A DNA stretch of 64,000 bases, taken from NCBI RefSeq assembly GCF_904848625.1, contig NZ_CAJHCP010000012.1:62001-126000 (forward strand), written 5' to 3'. This document shows positions 1 to 7,167 of the stretch, piece after piece. Each line of letters starts with the position of its first letter. Position 1 is the stretch's first letter. This DNA comes from Paraburkholderia metrosideri (GTDB lineage: Bacteria; Pseudomonadota; Gammaproteobacteria; Burkholderiales; Burkholderiaceae). The position numbers and the translations under genes were made by a program. The notes under the pieces were generated by a model. The model saw nothing but the letters and a program-made list of their open reading frames with translations, did no database searches and was not told where the DNA came from.

Positions 1-780
1 CGTGGGGATTAGCGAGTCGAGATCGTGACCGTCGATCGGGCCGATGTAATTAAAGCCAAACTCTTCGAACAGCGTGGCCGGCACGATCATGCCCTTCGCG
101 TGCTCTTCGAGCTTGCGAGCCAGGTCGAGCATAGGCGGGGCGACGCGCAGCACGCGCTCGACGCCCGCCCGCGCGGCAGCGTAGAAGCGGCCCGACATCA
201 GGCGCGCGAGATGGCGATTCAGCGCGCCGACCGGCGGCGAAATCGACATGTCGTTGTCGTTCAGGATGACCAGCAGCGGCACGTCGTCTTCGACGCCGGC
301 ATTGTTCATCGCCTCGAACGCCATACCGGCGGTCATCGCGCCGTCGCCGATCACCGCGATGCCCATGCGGTTATCGCCCTGCAGCTTGCTCGCGACCGCC
401 ATGCCGAGCGCAGCTGAAATGGACGTGCTGGAGTGCGCTGTGCCGAACGTGTCGTATTCCGACTCGTCGCGCTTCGGGAAGCCCGAAATCCCGTCGAGTT
501 GACGCAGCGTGTGCATCTTGTCGCGGCGGCCCGTCAGGATCTTGTGCGGATAGGTTTGATGACCGACGTCCCAGACAATCCGGTCGCGCGGTGTGTCGAA
601 CACGTAATGCAGAGCAATGGTCAACTCGACCGTGCCGAGGTTGGACGAAAGATGGCCGCCCGTCTGCGATACGCTGTCGAGCACAAAGGCACGCAACTCG
701 TCGGCAAGCGGTTGCAATTGGCGGCGATCGAGGCGGCGCAAGGCTGCCGGGTCGTCAATGGTTTTCAGCAAGTCGTACAT
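1..780 (-). CDS. dxs: 1-deoxy-D-xylulose-5-phosphate synthase, N-terminal part (cut by window edge)
   Basis: DXS condenses pyruvate and glyceraldehyde-3-phosphate to 1-deoxy-D-xylulose-5-phosphate using thiamine diphosphate. It is the first step of the cytosolic non-mevalonate isoprenoid pathway. I read 260 codons from ATG at 780 to the window edge, beginning MYDLLKTIDDPAAL. Visible family motifs include HLSSNLGTVELT, DVGHQTYPHKILTGR and the thiamine-diphosphate binding stretch GDGAMTAGMAFEAMNNAG. The full enzyme is usually about 630 residues, so the C-terminal pyrimidine-binding and transketolase-C domains lie outside the window. It is the third gene of a minus-strand run xseB-ispA-dxs, 85 bases after ispA, so co-transcription is likely. 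The reading frame is intact over the visible part. Confidence 0.95.
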   Translation of the reverse strand, partial: MYDLLKTIDDPAALRRLDRRQLQPLADELRAFVLDSVSQTGGHLSSNLGTVELTIALHYVFDTPRDRIVWDVGHQTYPHKILTGRRDKMHTLRQLDGISGFPKRDESEYDTFGTAHSSTSISAALGMAVASKLQGDNRMGIAVIGDGAMTAGMAFEAMNNAGVEDDVPLLVILNDNDMSISPPVGALNRHLARLMSGRFYAAARAGVERVLRVAPPMLDLARKLEEHAKGMIVPATLFEEFGFNYIGPIDGHDLDSLIPT

Positions 781-865
781 CGTCGTTCCATTGTAGGAAA
801 ACTTACGCGCCCGCACTTCATACATGCACCCGGGGAAGAAGGTGCGCGGCGGCGGGCTTTCGCGT

Positions 866-1747
866 TTAGCTAACCCGGTTCACCACCAGGTCGGCCAATT
901 CGGCCAGACGCTGCGCGCGGGCGCCAAACGGCGCAATCGCGGCATGGGCGTCGCTGCGCAGTTGCGCTGCGAGCGCGCGGGATGCGTCAAGCCCAATAAT
1001 TGACACGTAGGTCGGCTTGCCGTCCTTCGCGTCCTTACCTGCGGTCTTGCCGAGCGTCGCGGAATCGGTCGTGACGTCGAGAATGTCGTCGACAACCTGA
1101 AACGCGAGGCCGACAGCGGCCGAATAAGCGTCGAGCGCACGCATGGCGTCCGCGTCCGGCGTTTCACCGGCCAGCGCGCCCATGCGTACCGCGGCGCGCA
1201 GCAACGCACCGGTTTTCAGCCGGTGCATGGTCTCGAGTTGCGGGCGTGTCAGCGTGTGGCCAACGCTCGCGAGATCGATTGCCTGACCGCCGCACATGCC
1301 GATCGAGCCGCTAGCCAGGGCCAGTTCGCGCACCAGCGAAGCCTGTTGTGCCGGCGTCAGAACCTCGGACGTCAGCGCAACGAAAGCTTGTGATTGCAGC
1401 GCGTCGCCGACCAGCAATGCCGTCGCTTCGTCATATTTGACGTGTACCGTCGGCTTGCCGCGACGCAACGCGTCGTCGTCCATACAGGGCATATCGTCGT
1501 GCACGAGCGAGTACACGTGGATCATTTCCAGCGCCGCCGCTGCCGCATCCAGGCATTCAGCGCGCGCGCCGGTCAACTCGCCAGCCGCATGGCACAGCAG
1601 CGGACGAACCCGCTTGCCGCCGCCCAGCACCGCATAGCGCATGGCCTCATGCAGTTTGACGGGCTCCGTCGCCTCGGTCGGCAGATAGTGTTCTAGTGCC
1701 GTTTCGACACGCTCGAGTACCGAGCGTGTCCATTGTTCGAATGTCAT
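866..1747 (-). CDS. ispA: Farnesyl diphosphate synthase (short-chain polyprenyl synthase)
   Basis: The 293-residue enzyme condenses dimethylallyl and geranyl diphosphate with isopentenyl diphosphate to give farnesyl diphosphate, the precursor of quinones, undecaprenyl carriers and hopanoids. The first aspartate-rich motif is DDMPCMDDD (about residues 84-92) and the second is VVDDILD near residue 220. GGGKRVRP near residue 43 supplies the isopentenyl-diphosphate binding lysine and arginines. Length matches the bacterial IspA family (about 300). The ATG at 1747 overlaps the xseB stop by 4 bases (ATGA), indicating translational coupling. It sits between xseB and dxs, the usual proteobacterial order. 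Confidence 0.95.
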   Translation of the reverse strand: MTFEQWTRSVLERVETALEHYLPTEATEPVKLHEAMRYAVLGGGKRVRPLLCHAAGELTGARAECLDAAAAALEMIHVYSLVHDDMPCMDDDALRRGKPTVHVKYDEATALLVGDALQSQAFVALTSEVLTPAQQASLVRELALASGSIGMCGGQAIDLASVGHTLTRPQLETMHRLKTGALLRAAVRMGALAGETPDADAMRALDAYSAAVGLAFQVVDDILDVTTDSATLGKTAGKDAKDGKPTYVSIIGLDASRALAAQLRSDAHAAIAPFGARAQRLAELADLVVNRVS

Positions 1748-2052
1748 AGGTCGTCCCCGCTTTCAGTAGCGGCTGTGCCTGCGGTATTCATGGGCAGCGG
1801 TTTGAGCGTCTCGCCATCGAGCACGCGTACCTGCTGCTCGACCTTTTCGAGCTGCTGCTGACAAAACGCCACGAGAGCCGCGCCGCGCCGATAGGCGGTG
1901 AGCGACTCATCGAGGCTCAGGCTGCCGCCTTCCATGCGCGCAACCAGCTCTTCCAGCTCTGCCTGCGCGGCCTCGTAGTTCGCCGGCAGCGGCGTGGTAT
2001 CGACGCCTTCGGCTGGCACGGCAGCAGGTTCTTTCGAAGCGGTTTTTGCCAT
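1744..2052 (-). CDS. xseB: Exodeoxyribonuclease VII small subunit
   Basis: XseB is the small subunit of exonuclease VII, a cytoplasmic nuclease degrading single-stranded DNA to oligonucleotides in complex with XseA (not in this window). The 102-residue protein has the family core YEAAQAELEELVARMEGG followed by LSLDESLTAYRRGAAL and a helical tail FCQQQLEKVEQQV, predicted to form the helical bundle that binds the large subunit. I chose ATG at 2052 (MAKTASKEP) over an in-frame ATG four codons upstream, because the family starts near here. It has an Ala/Pro-rich N-terminal extension of about 20 residues. It is the first gene of the run ending in dxs. Confidence 0.9.
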   Translation of the reverse strand: MAKTASKEPAAVPAEGVDTTPLPANYEAAQAELEELVARMEGGSLSLDESLTAYRRGAALVAFCQQQLEKVEQQVRVLDGETLKPLPMNTAGTAATESGDDL

Positions 2053-2259
2053 GTATAGTCGCAAAATTAAAACAAGTCGGACATTCTACGGCAAAAGCGA
2101 CATTTCCGATCCGCTCGCCGCCTTCCTCATCTCCCGCGAATCCCGCGCCGCCCCAGCAGTCTCGCAGAAAAAAAACGTTCAGTCTGCGGCGAAAAAGTCG
2201 AACTTTCATGACTTTTTTGACCCAAATCAGGCACTTAAGCGCCCCAGACATCGCGAAAC

Positions 2260-2268
2260 TGTTATAAT
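2260..2268 (+). promoter_or_regulatory. Extended -10 promoter element upstream of the Rieske gene
   Basis: TGTTATAAT is a consensus extended -10 (TGn plus TATAAT at 2263-2268), about 70 bases before the Rieske start codon, in the divergent gap with xseB. No good -35 is visible at 17 bases, which fits the extended -10 class. Inferred from sequence only. Confidence 0.5.
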
Positions 2269-2339
2269 CGCAGGCTCCCTAAATCGAATCTATCGATGGT
2301 TGGGTTGTTCACTGCTTTCACGTCTTCACGGGAGTGGGA

Positions 2340-3446
2340 ATGTCCAATCTGAGCAATGCATTGCAGTTGCGGTCTATTCACAGCCAGCTGCCAGTCACGG
2401 CTTACTTTGACGATGCGCTCCTTACGCGCGAAATCGAAACCCTTTTCAAGAAAGGTCCTCGTTACATCGGCCACGATCTCATGGTGCCCGAAGCGGGGAA
2501 TTTTTTTGCCTTGCCCAGCGAAAGCGAGGGGCGCGTGCTCGTCCGTAACCAGCAGTCGCAAGTCGAATTGCTGTCGAACGTGTGCCGCCACCGGCAGGCC
2601 ATCATGCTCAACGGTCGCGGCCAGACTGAGAACATCGTCTGCCCGCTGCATCGCTGGACGTACGATCTCAAAGGCGAACTTCTCGGCGCTCCGCATTTCG
2701 CGGACAACCCTTGCCTGAATCTCGGCGCCACGCCGCTACAGAACTGGCAAGGGCTGCTGTTCGAAGCACAAGGCCGCGACGTCGCACGCGATCTGGCTCG
2801 TCTTGGCACCAAACAGCACTTCGATTTTTCGGGCTTCATGTTCGATCATGTCGAAGTTCACGAGTGCAATTACAACTGGAAGACCTTTATCGAGGTCTAT
2901 CTGGAGGACTACCACGTCGCGCCGTTCCATCCGGGCCTCGGCAGCTTCGTCAATTGCGACGACCTGACCTGGGAGTTCGGCGACTGGTACAGCGTCCAGA
3001 CGGTTGGCGTGCATAAGGATCTGGAACAGCCGGGCAGCCCGACGTACCGGAAGTGGCACGACCAGGTGCTGCGTTTCCGCGACGGCAATCCGCCGGAATT
3101 CGGCGCGATCTGGATGGTGTACTACCCCGGCATCATGATCGAGTGGTATCCGCATGTGCTGGTGGTGTCGTGGCTGATTCCACGTGGTCCGCAGAAAACC
3201 ACCAATGTGGTGGAGTTCTATTACCCCGAGGAAATCGCGCTGTTCGAGCGTGATTTCGTCGAGGCCGAGCGCGCCGCCTATATGGAAACGGCCCGCGAAG
3301 ACGACGAGATCGCCGAGCGCATGGACGCTGGCCGCCGCGCGCTGATGAATCGCGGCGAATCGCAGGTCGGCCCGTATCAAAGCCCGATGGAAGACGGCAT
3401 GCAGCACTTCCACGAGTTTCTGCGGCGCGAGTTGGGCGAGATCTGA
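2340..3446 (+). CDS. Rieske [2Fe-2S] non-haem iron oxygenase, alpha-subunit type
   Basis: This is a ring-hydroxylating-dioxygenase-type large subunit whose substrate cannot be told from sequence. The Rieske cluster ligands are seen as CRH (C84, H86 counted from an upstream GTG) and CPLH (C103, H106). The C-terminal catalytic domain shows NWKTFIEVYLEDYHVAPFH, carrying the bridging aspartate and the two iron-ligand histidines. Length (368) is normal for this class. I chose ATG at 2340 over GTG at 2334 because GGGAG lies 6 bases upstream of the ATG. No beta subunit, ferredoxin or reductase gene is adjacent, so electrons must come from a partner encoded elsewhere. It is divergent from xseB-ispA-dxs and ends at a strong terminator, so it is probably monocistronic. 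Related folds include choline monooxygenase-like and phthalate-oxygenase-like enzymes. Confidence 0.85.
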   Translation: MSNLSNALQLRSIHSQLPVTAYFDDALLTREIETLFKKGPRYIGHDLMVPEAGNFFALPSESEGRVLVRNQQSQVELLSNVCRHRQAIMLNGRGQTENIVCPLHRWTYDLKGELLGAPHFADNPCLNLGATPLQNWQGLLFEAQGRDVARDLARLGTKQHFDFSGFMFDHVEVHECNYNWKTFIEVYLEDYHVAPFHPGLGSFVNCDDLTWEFGDWYSVQTVGVHKDLEQPGSPTYRKWHDQVLRFRDGNPPEFGAIWMVYYPGIMIEWYPHVLVVSWLIPRGPQKTTNVVEFYYPEEIALFERDFVEAERAAYMETAREDDEIAERMDAGRRALMNRGESQVGPYQSPMEDGMQHFHEFLRRELGEI

Positions 3447-3519
3447 TCCGCTCCAAAAGCATTCCACGCTGACGTCATTTGCGTTTGATGTGCTGCTTCG
3501 AAACACCTTATCGACAGAG

Positions 3520-3547
3520 AAAGACGGGCTTCGGCCCGTCTTTTTTT
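3520..3547 (+). terminator. Rho-independent terminator after the Rieske gene
   Basis: AAAGACGGGC, loop TTCG, then GCCCGTCTTT and further T residues form a perfect 10-bp stem with a stable tetraloop and U-tract, 74 bases after the stop codon. Confidence 0.95.
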
Positions 3548-3692
3548 GTTTAGACTAACGAGATAGCTTGGCCATCCGTTTGCAGCGTCTGGGCACCAGT
3601 ACGTCGTACCGGAGTCGCCATCGCCCGTACCGGGCTTTGCATCGGAGCAGAGTAAGGCGCTAAAGTGCCAACTCTGGTCGACAGGAGACGTC

Positions 3693-4562
3693 ATGCCCCA
3701 CACTCACTACACCACGCTGATATCCGCGACCAATCTCGCGGAACGGCTCACGGCCGCGCCCGGCAGCGTGTTCGTTATCGACTGCCGGTTCGATCTGGCC
3801 GATCCCGAAGCGGGCGAAAAAGCCTATCTGGCCGGGCATCTGCCCGGCGCTCATTATCTGCACCTCGATCGCGATCTGTCCGGTCCGAAGAACGGTACGA
3901 ACGGACGGCATCCGCTACCGGATCGTGCCCGGCTGGTGGAAACGCTGGAGTCGCGCGGACTGAAGCAGGGTCAACAGGTGGTCGCCTATGACGCGCAAGG
4001 CGGCATGTACGCCGCGCGCGCGTGGTGGCTGCTGCGTTGGCTCGGACACGACGCGGTGGCGCTGCTCGACGGTGGATTGCAAGCATGGCAAGCCGCTAAT
4101 CAACCATTGACGCAAGACGTGCCGGCACAGAACACCGGTGACTTCAAGGCGGGCGCGCCACTCGCCGTGACGGTCGACGCGCAGGCAGTGGAGCGCAATA
4201 TCGGATCGAAAGAACGTGTGGTGGTCGACGCGCGCGCGGCAGATCGATACCGTGGCGAGAACGAGACGATGGATCGGGTCGGCGGTCACATTCCGGGCGC
4301 GCTGAACCGCTTCTTCAAGGACAACCTCGCCGCCGACGGCCGCTTCAAACCGGCGCACACGCTGCGCGAGGAATTCTACGCATTGCTGGGCGACACGACG
4401 CCGGAGCACGTGGTGCTGCAATGCGGATCGGGCGTGACGGCGTGCGTCAATGCGGTGGCGATGGAAGTAGCCGGCCTGCACGGCGCCGCGTTGTATGCGG
4501 GTTCGTGGAGCGAGTGGAGCTCGGACTCGAAGCGGCCGGTTGCAACGGGTCCGAATCCGTAA
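3693..4562 (+). CDS. sseA: Two-domain sulfurtransferase, 3-mercaptopyruvate type
   Basis: The 289-residue protein has tandem rhodanese domains (about 8-130 inactive, 150-285 catalytic). It transfers a sulfane sulfur from 3-mercaptopyruvate or thiosulfate to thiol acceptors or cyanide. The active-site loop is CGSGVTA with Cys at about residue 244. This loop resembles 3-mercaptopyruvate sulfurtransferase (CG.GVTA) more than classical rhodanese (CRKGVT). ATG at 3693 is preceded by AGGAG at 3683-3687. No signal peptide is seen, so it is cytosolic. It stands alone between two terminators. The gene symbol is by similarity to E. coli SseA; thiosulfate specificity cannot be excluded. Confidence 0.88.
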   Translation: MPHTHYTTLISATNLAERLTAAPGSVFVIDCRFDLADPEAGEKAYLAGHLPGAHYLHLDRDLSGPKNGTNGRHPLPDRARLVETLESRGLKQGQQVVAYDAQGGMYAARAWWLLRWLGHDAVALLDGGLQAWQAANQPLTQDVPAQNTGDFKAGAPLAVTVDAQAVERNIGSKERVVVDARAADRYRGENETMDRVGGHIPGALNRFFKDNLAADGRFKPAHTLREEFYALLGDTTPEHVVLQCGSGVTACVNAVAMEVAGLHGAALYAGSWSEWSSDSKRPVATGPNP

Positions 4563-4587
4563 GCGCGCACTGCTGCAAGTAGAAAGC

Positions 4588-4627
4588 AAAAGGCCGTTGA
4601 TGCAACTATGCGTCAACGGCCTTTTTT
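4588..4627 (+). terminator. Rho-independent terminator after sseA
   Basis: AAAAGGCCGTTGA and TCAACGGCC plus a T run form a stem of about 9-12 bp around a 12-base loop, 25 bases after the sulfurtransferase stop. The A-rich left flank could also let it end minus-strand transcripts of the convergent dienelactone hydrolase gene. Confidence 0.93.
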
Positions 4628-4699
4628 GCTGGCGAGCAAGCTCATCACACGCCGGGCGCTTTTAGCGGCGCCCGTTGCTCAATGCCAACGCGCCCCGCG

Positions 4700-5572
4700 T
4701 CAACCCACCCCATGCTGCTTGAACCACACCAGCGCGCGACGCCAGCCATCTTCCGCATCGGCCTTCTTATAGCTCGGCCGATAGTCCGCGAAAAACGCAT
4801 GGCCCGCATCGTCATAGACGACGAATTGCGAACCGCGCCCCGCTTGCGGGCCTTGCGCAATGGCCTGCTTCATCTGTTCGAGCGTGTCTTGCGGAATGCT
4901 TTGATCCTGGCGCCCGTATAAACCCAACACCGGCGCATGCAACTGCGCCACTTCATCGAGCGGATTCTCAGGCGTGTTGGCGGTCTTCTGCCCCGTGACA
5001 CGGCCGTACCATGCCACACCCGCCTTCAGCCGCGGGTTGTGCTCGGCGTACAGCCATGCAATCCGTCCGCCCCAGCAAAACCCGTTCACGCCTAGCCGGT
5101 TCAGATCCCCGCCGTTCTCGCCGGCCCACGCGACTGTTGCGTCGAGGTCGGCCAGCACCTGCTCGTCCGGCACTTTGCTGACCAGTTGCTCATTGAGCTG
5201 TTGCATGCTCGTGAATACCGTCGGATCGCCCTCGCGCTGGTACAGGTCGGGCGCGATCGCCAGATAACCCTGTTTGGCGAACCGGCGGCAGACATCGGCG
5301 ATATGTTCGTGCACGCCGAAAATCTCATGCACGACGATGATCACCGGCAAATGCGTCTTGCCCTTCGGTTGTGCGCGATACGCCGGCACCAGCGTGTCGC
5401 CCGAATGCACGGCGATTTCGCCGGCTTCGAGGCCGTCGCTATCGGTATGGATGGTTTGCGCCGACACCGGCAGCACGGCCGCCGCAAAACCGGTGCCGAG
5501 CGCGGCCTTGATAAAGGTGCGTCGATTGAAAGGGACGTGCGGGACCAGGCTGTCGATTTCAGGCTTCAGCAT
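4700..5572 (-). CDS. Dienelactone hydrolase family protein with Tat-type signal
   Basis: This 290-residue alpha/beta hydrolase is of the dienelactone hydrolase (carboxymethylenebutenolidase) family. The nucleophile is Cys in GFCWGG (C166), with Asp in GRQDQS (D223) and His in DAGHAF (H258) completing the triad. E83 in VHEIFG matches the family's Cys-activating glutamate. The N-terminus carries NRRTFIKAALGTGFAAAVLP, a twin-arginine motif plus hydrophobic stretch ending at Ala-rich VSAQ, so export to the periplasm is likely. Classical chlorocatechol-pathway enzymes are cytosolic and shorter (about 235), so the substrate here is probably different and is not known. It is convergent with sseA and 87 bases downstream of ndh. 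Confidence 0.85.
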   Translation of the reverse strand: MLKPEIDSLVPHVPFNRRTFIKAALGTGFAAAVLPVSAQTIHTDSDGLEAGEIAVHSGDTLVPAYRAQPKGKTHLPVIIVVHEIFGVHEHIADVCRRFAKQGYLAIAPDLYQREGDPTVFTSMQQLNEQLVSKVPDEQVLADLDATVAWAGENGGDLNRLGVNGFCWGGRIAWLYAEHNPRLKAGVAWYGRVTGQKTANTPENPLDEVAQLHAPVLGLYGRQDQSIPQDTLEQMKQAIAQGPQAGRGSQFVVYDDAGHAFFADYRPSYKKADAEDGWRRALVWFKQHGVG

Positions 5573-5659
5573 GCAGCGCTCCTAGATTGATTATTCGATG
5601 CAACAGGATACGCCGGACGCGCATCCCGTTGCAGAAGCAAGCAACCGTCCGCGAGCCCG

Positions 5660-7012
5660 TCAGTGCAACTTGACGCGCGGCAACGTAGAGCGGCGCAGCC
5701 AGTGCGCGAAGGTATCGAGCACCATCCGCGCATAGCCGTGCAGCGCGGCGATATGCAGCCGGTACAGCGACATGTACATGAAGCGCGCGAACAGCCCCTC
5801 GATCAACATATTGCCGCCGATCACCCCGCCCATCAGATTGCCGACCGCGCTGAAGTGACCGAGCGACACGAGCGAACCGAAGTCGCGATAGGTAAATTCC
5901 GGCAGCGGCTGGTTGTCGAGCCGCGCCGCCAACGCCTTCAGCAGAAAGCTCGCCTGCTGATGCGCGGCCTGCGCACGCGGCGGCACATTGCGCTCGTTGC
6001 CAGGCCATGGGCACGCGGCACAATCGCCGAGCGCGAAAATGTCGTCGTCGATTTCGGTTTGCAGCGTACGGCGCACGACGAGCTGGCCGAGCCGGTTGAC
6101 CGGCAGGCCGTCGAGTTGTCCGAGGATTGCCGGCGCCTTGATGCCGGCCGCCCACACGGTCAGATCGGCGCGCACCGTATGGCCGCTTGCTGTGCGGATA
6201 ATGCCCGGCGCGACTTCCGCGACCGTCTCGCCGATCATCAGTTTCACGCCGAGTTTGGTGAGCAATTCGGCAGTTGCTGTGGAAACGCGTTCCTGCAACG
6301 CGGGCAAAATGCGCGGCCCTGCCTCGATCAGCACGATGCCGACGTCATGCCGCGGATCGAGCTTGTGCAGGCCATACGCGGACAGCACCTGCGCCGTATT
6401 GCGCAACTCCGCCGACAGTTCGACACCGGTCGCCCCGCCGCCGACAATCGCCACCTGAATACGCGGCTCGCTGGCCGTCGACGTGCCCGGCCCCGGCCGC
6501 GATTCGACCGGTTCATGCACCTGATGCTCGGCGCGCATGCACGCCGCAATCAGGCGTTTGCGGAAACGCTCGGCCTGGCCGACCGTGTCGAGTGCGAGGG
6601 AAAATTCTGGCGCGCCTTTTACGCCGAAGAATGCCGTGGTGCTGCCGATCGCAATCACCAGCGTGTCGTACTCGAGTTCGCGTTCGGGCAGCAGTTCGGC
6701 GCCGTCGTCGTCGAGCACGGTGCCGAGCGTGAGACGTTTATTCGTGCGATCAAGACCGGTGAGTTCGCCCTGCTGAAACTCGAAGCCGTGCCAGCGGGCT
6801 TGCGCCGCGTACTCGAGTTCCTGCGTGAACGGGTCCATGCTGCCGGCTGCCACTTCATGCAGCAGCGGTTTCCAGATATGCGTGGGGTTGCGGTCGACCA
6901 GCGTGACCAACGCGCGCGCACCGCGCTTCTTGTTGGCGCCATAGCGATCGCCAAGACGTGTCGCCAGTTCCAGCCCTCCCGCTCCTCCGCCAACGACGAT
7001 AAATCGATGCAT
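5660..7012 (-). CDS. ndh: Type II NADH:quinone oxidoreductase (NDH-2)
   Basis: The enzyme passes electrons from NADH to quinone at the inner membrane without pumping protons. Two Rossmann motifs are visible: VVGGGAGGLELA for FAD near the N-terminus, and VAIVGGGATGVELSAEL for NADH near residue 180. AAGIKAP and the FALGDCAACPW flavin-contact motif follow. The C-terminal amphipathic region (RFMYMSLYRLHIAALHGY) is typical of the membrane anchor. I set the start at ATG 7012 (MHRFIVVGGG, 450 residues), because GGAGAG precedes it and the upstream extension to 7117 is unlike the family. It is transcribed in the same direction as polA but separated by 155 bases. Confidence 0.9.
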   Translation of the reverse strand: MHRFIVVGGGAGGLELATRLGDRYGANKKRGARALVTLVDRNPTHIWKPLLHEVAAGSMDPFTQELEYAAQARWHGFEFQQGELTGLDRTNKRLTLGTVLDDDGAELLPERELEYDTLVIAIGSTTAFFGVKGAPEFSLALDTVGQAERFRKRLIAACMRAEHQVHEPVESRPGPGTSTASEPRIQVAIVGGGATGVELSAELRNTAQVLSAYGLHKLDPRHDVGIVLIEAGPRILPALQERVSTATAELLTKLGVKLMIGETVAEVAPGIIRTASGHTVRADLTVWAAGIKAPAILGQLDGLPVNRLGQLVVRRTLQTEIDDDIFALGDCAACPWPGNERNVPPRAQAAHQQASFLLKALAARLDNQPLPEFTYRDFGSLVSLGHFSAVGNLMGGVIGGNMLIEGLFARFMYMSLYRLHIAALHGYARMVLDTFAHWLRRSTLPRVKLH

Positions 7013-7101
7013 TGCACTCTCCGTGTTTGCCGATGAATTATCCGTCGTGACGACGCGCCTGGGCGCGCCGCCTTCCAGCGATTGTCCGCGAGCAGCACGG
7101 G

Positions 7102-7132
7102 TGTCACAAGCCGTCAACGCACATGTGTGACA
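7102..7132. repeat. Inverted repeat upstream of ndh
   Basis: TGTCACA (7102-7108) and TGTGACA (7126-7132) are perfect 7-base arms separated by 17 bases, 90-120 bases before the ndh start codon and just after polA. This could be an operator or an mRNA hairpin; no regulator is identified. Confidence 0.35.
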
Positions 7133-7167
7133 TGCGCACGACGTTATCGCGCGTGGCTACCTGCGCA

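Noticed and set aside
5663..7036. 457-codon plus-strand frame over ndh
   Set aside because: Shadow of the NDH-2 gene, low-complexity Arg/Gln/His content and no domain.
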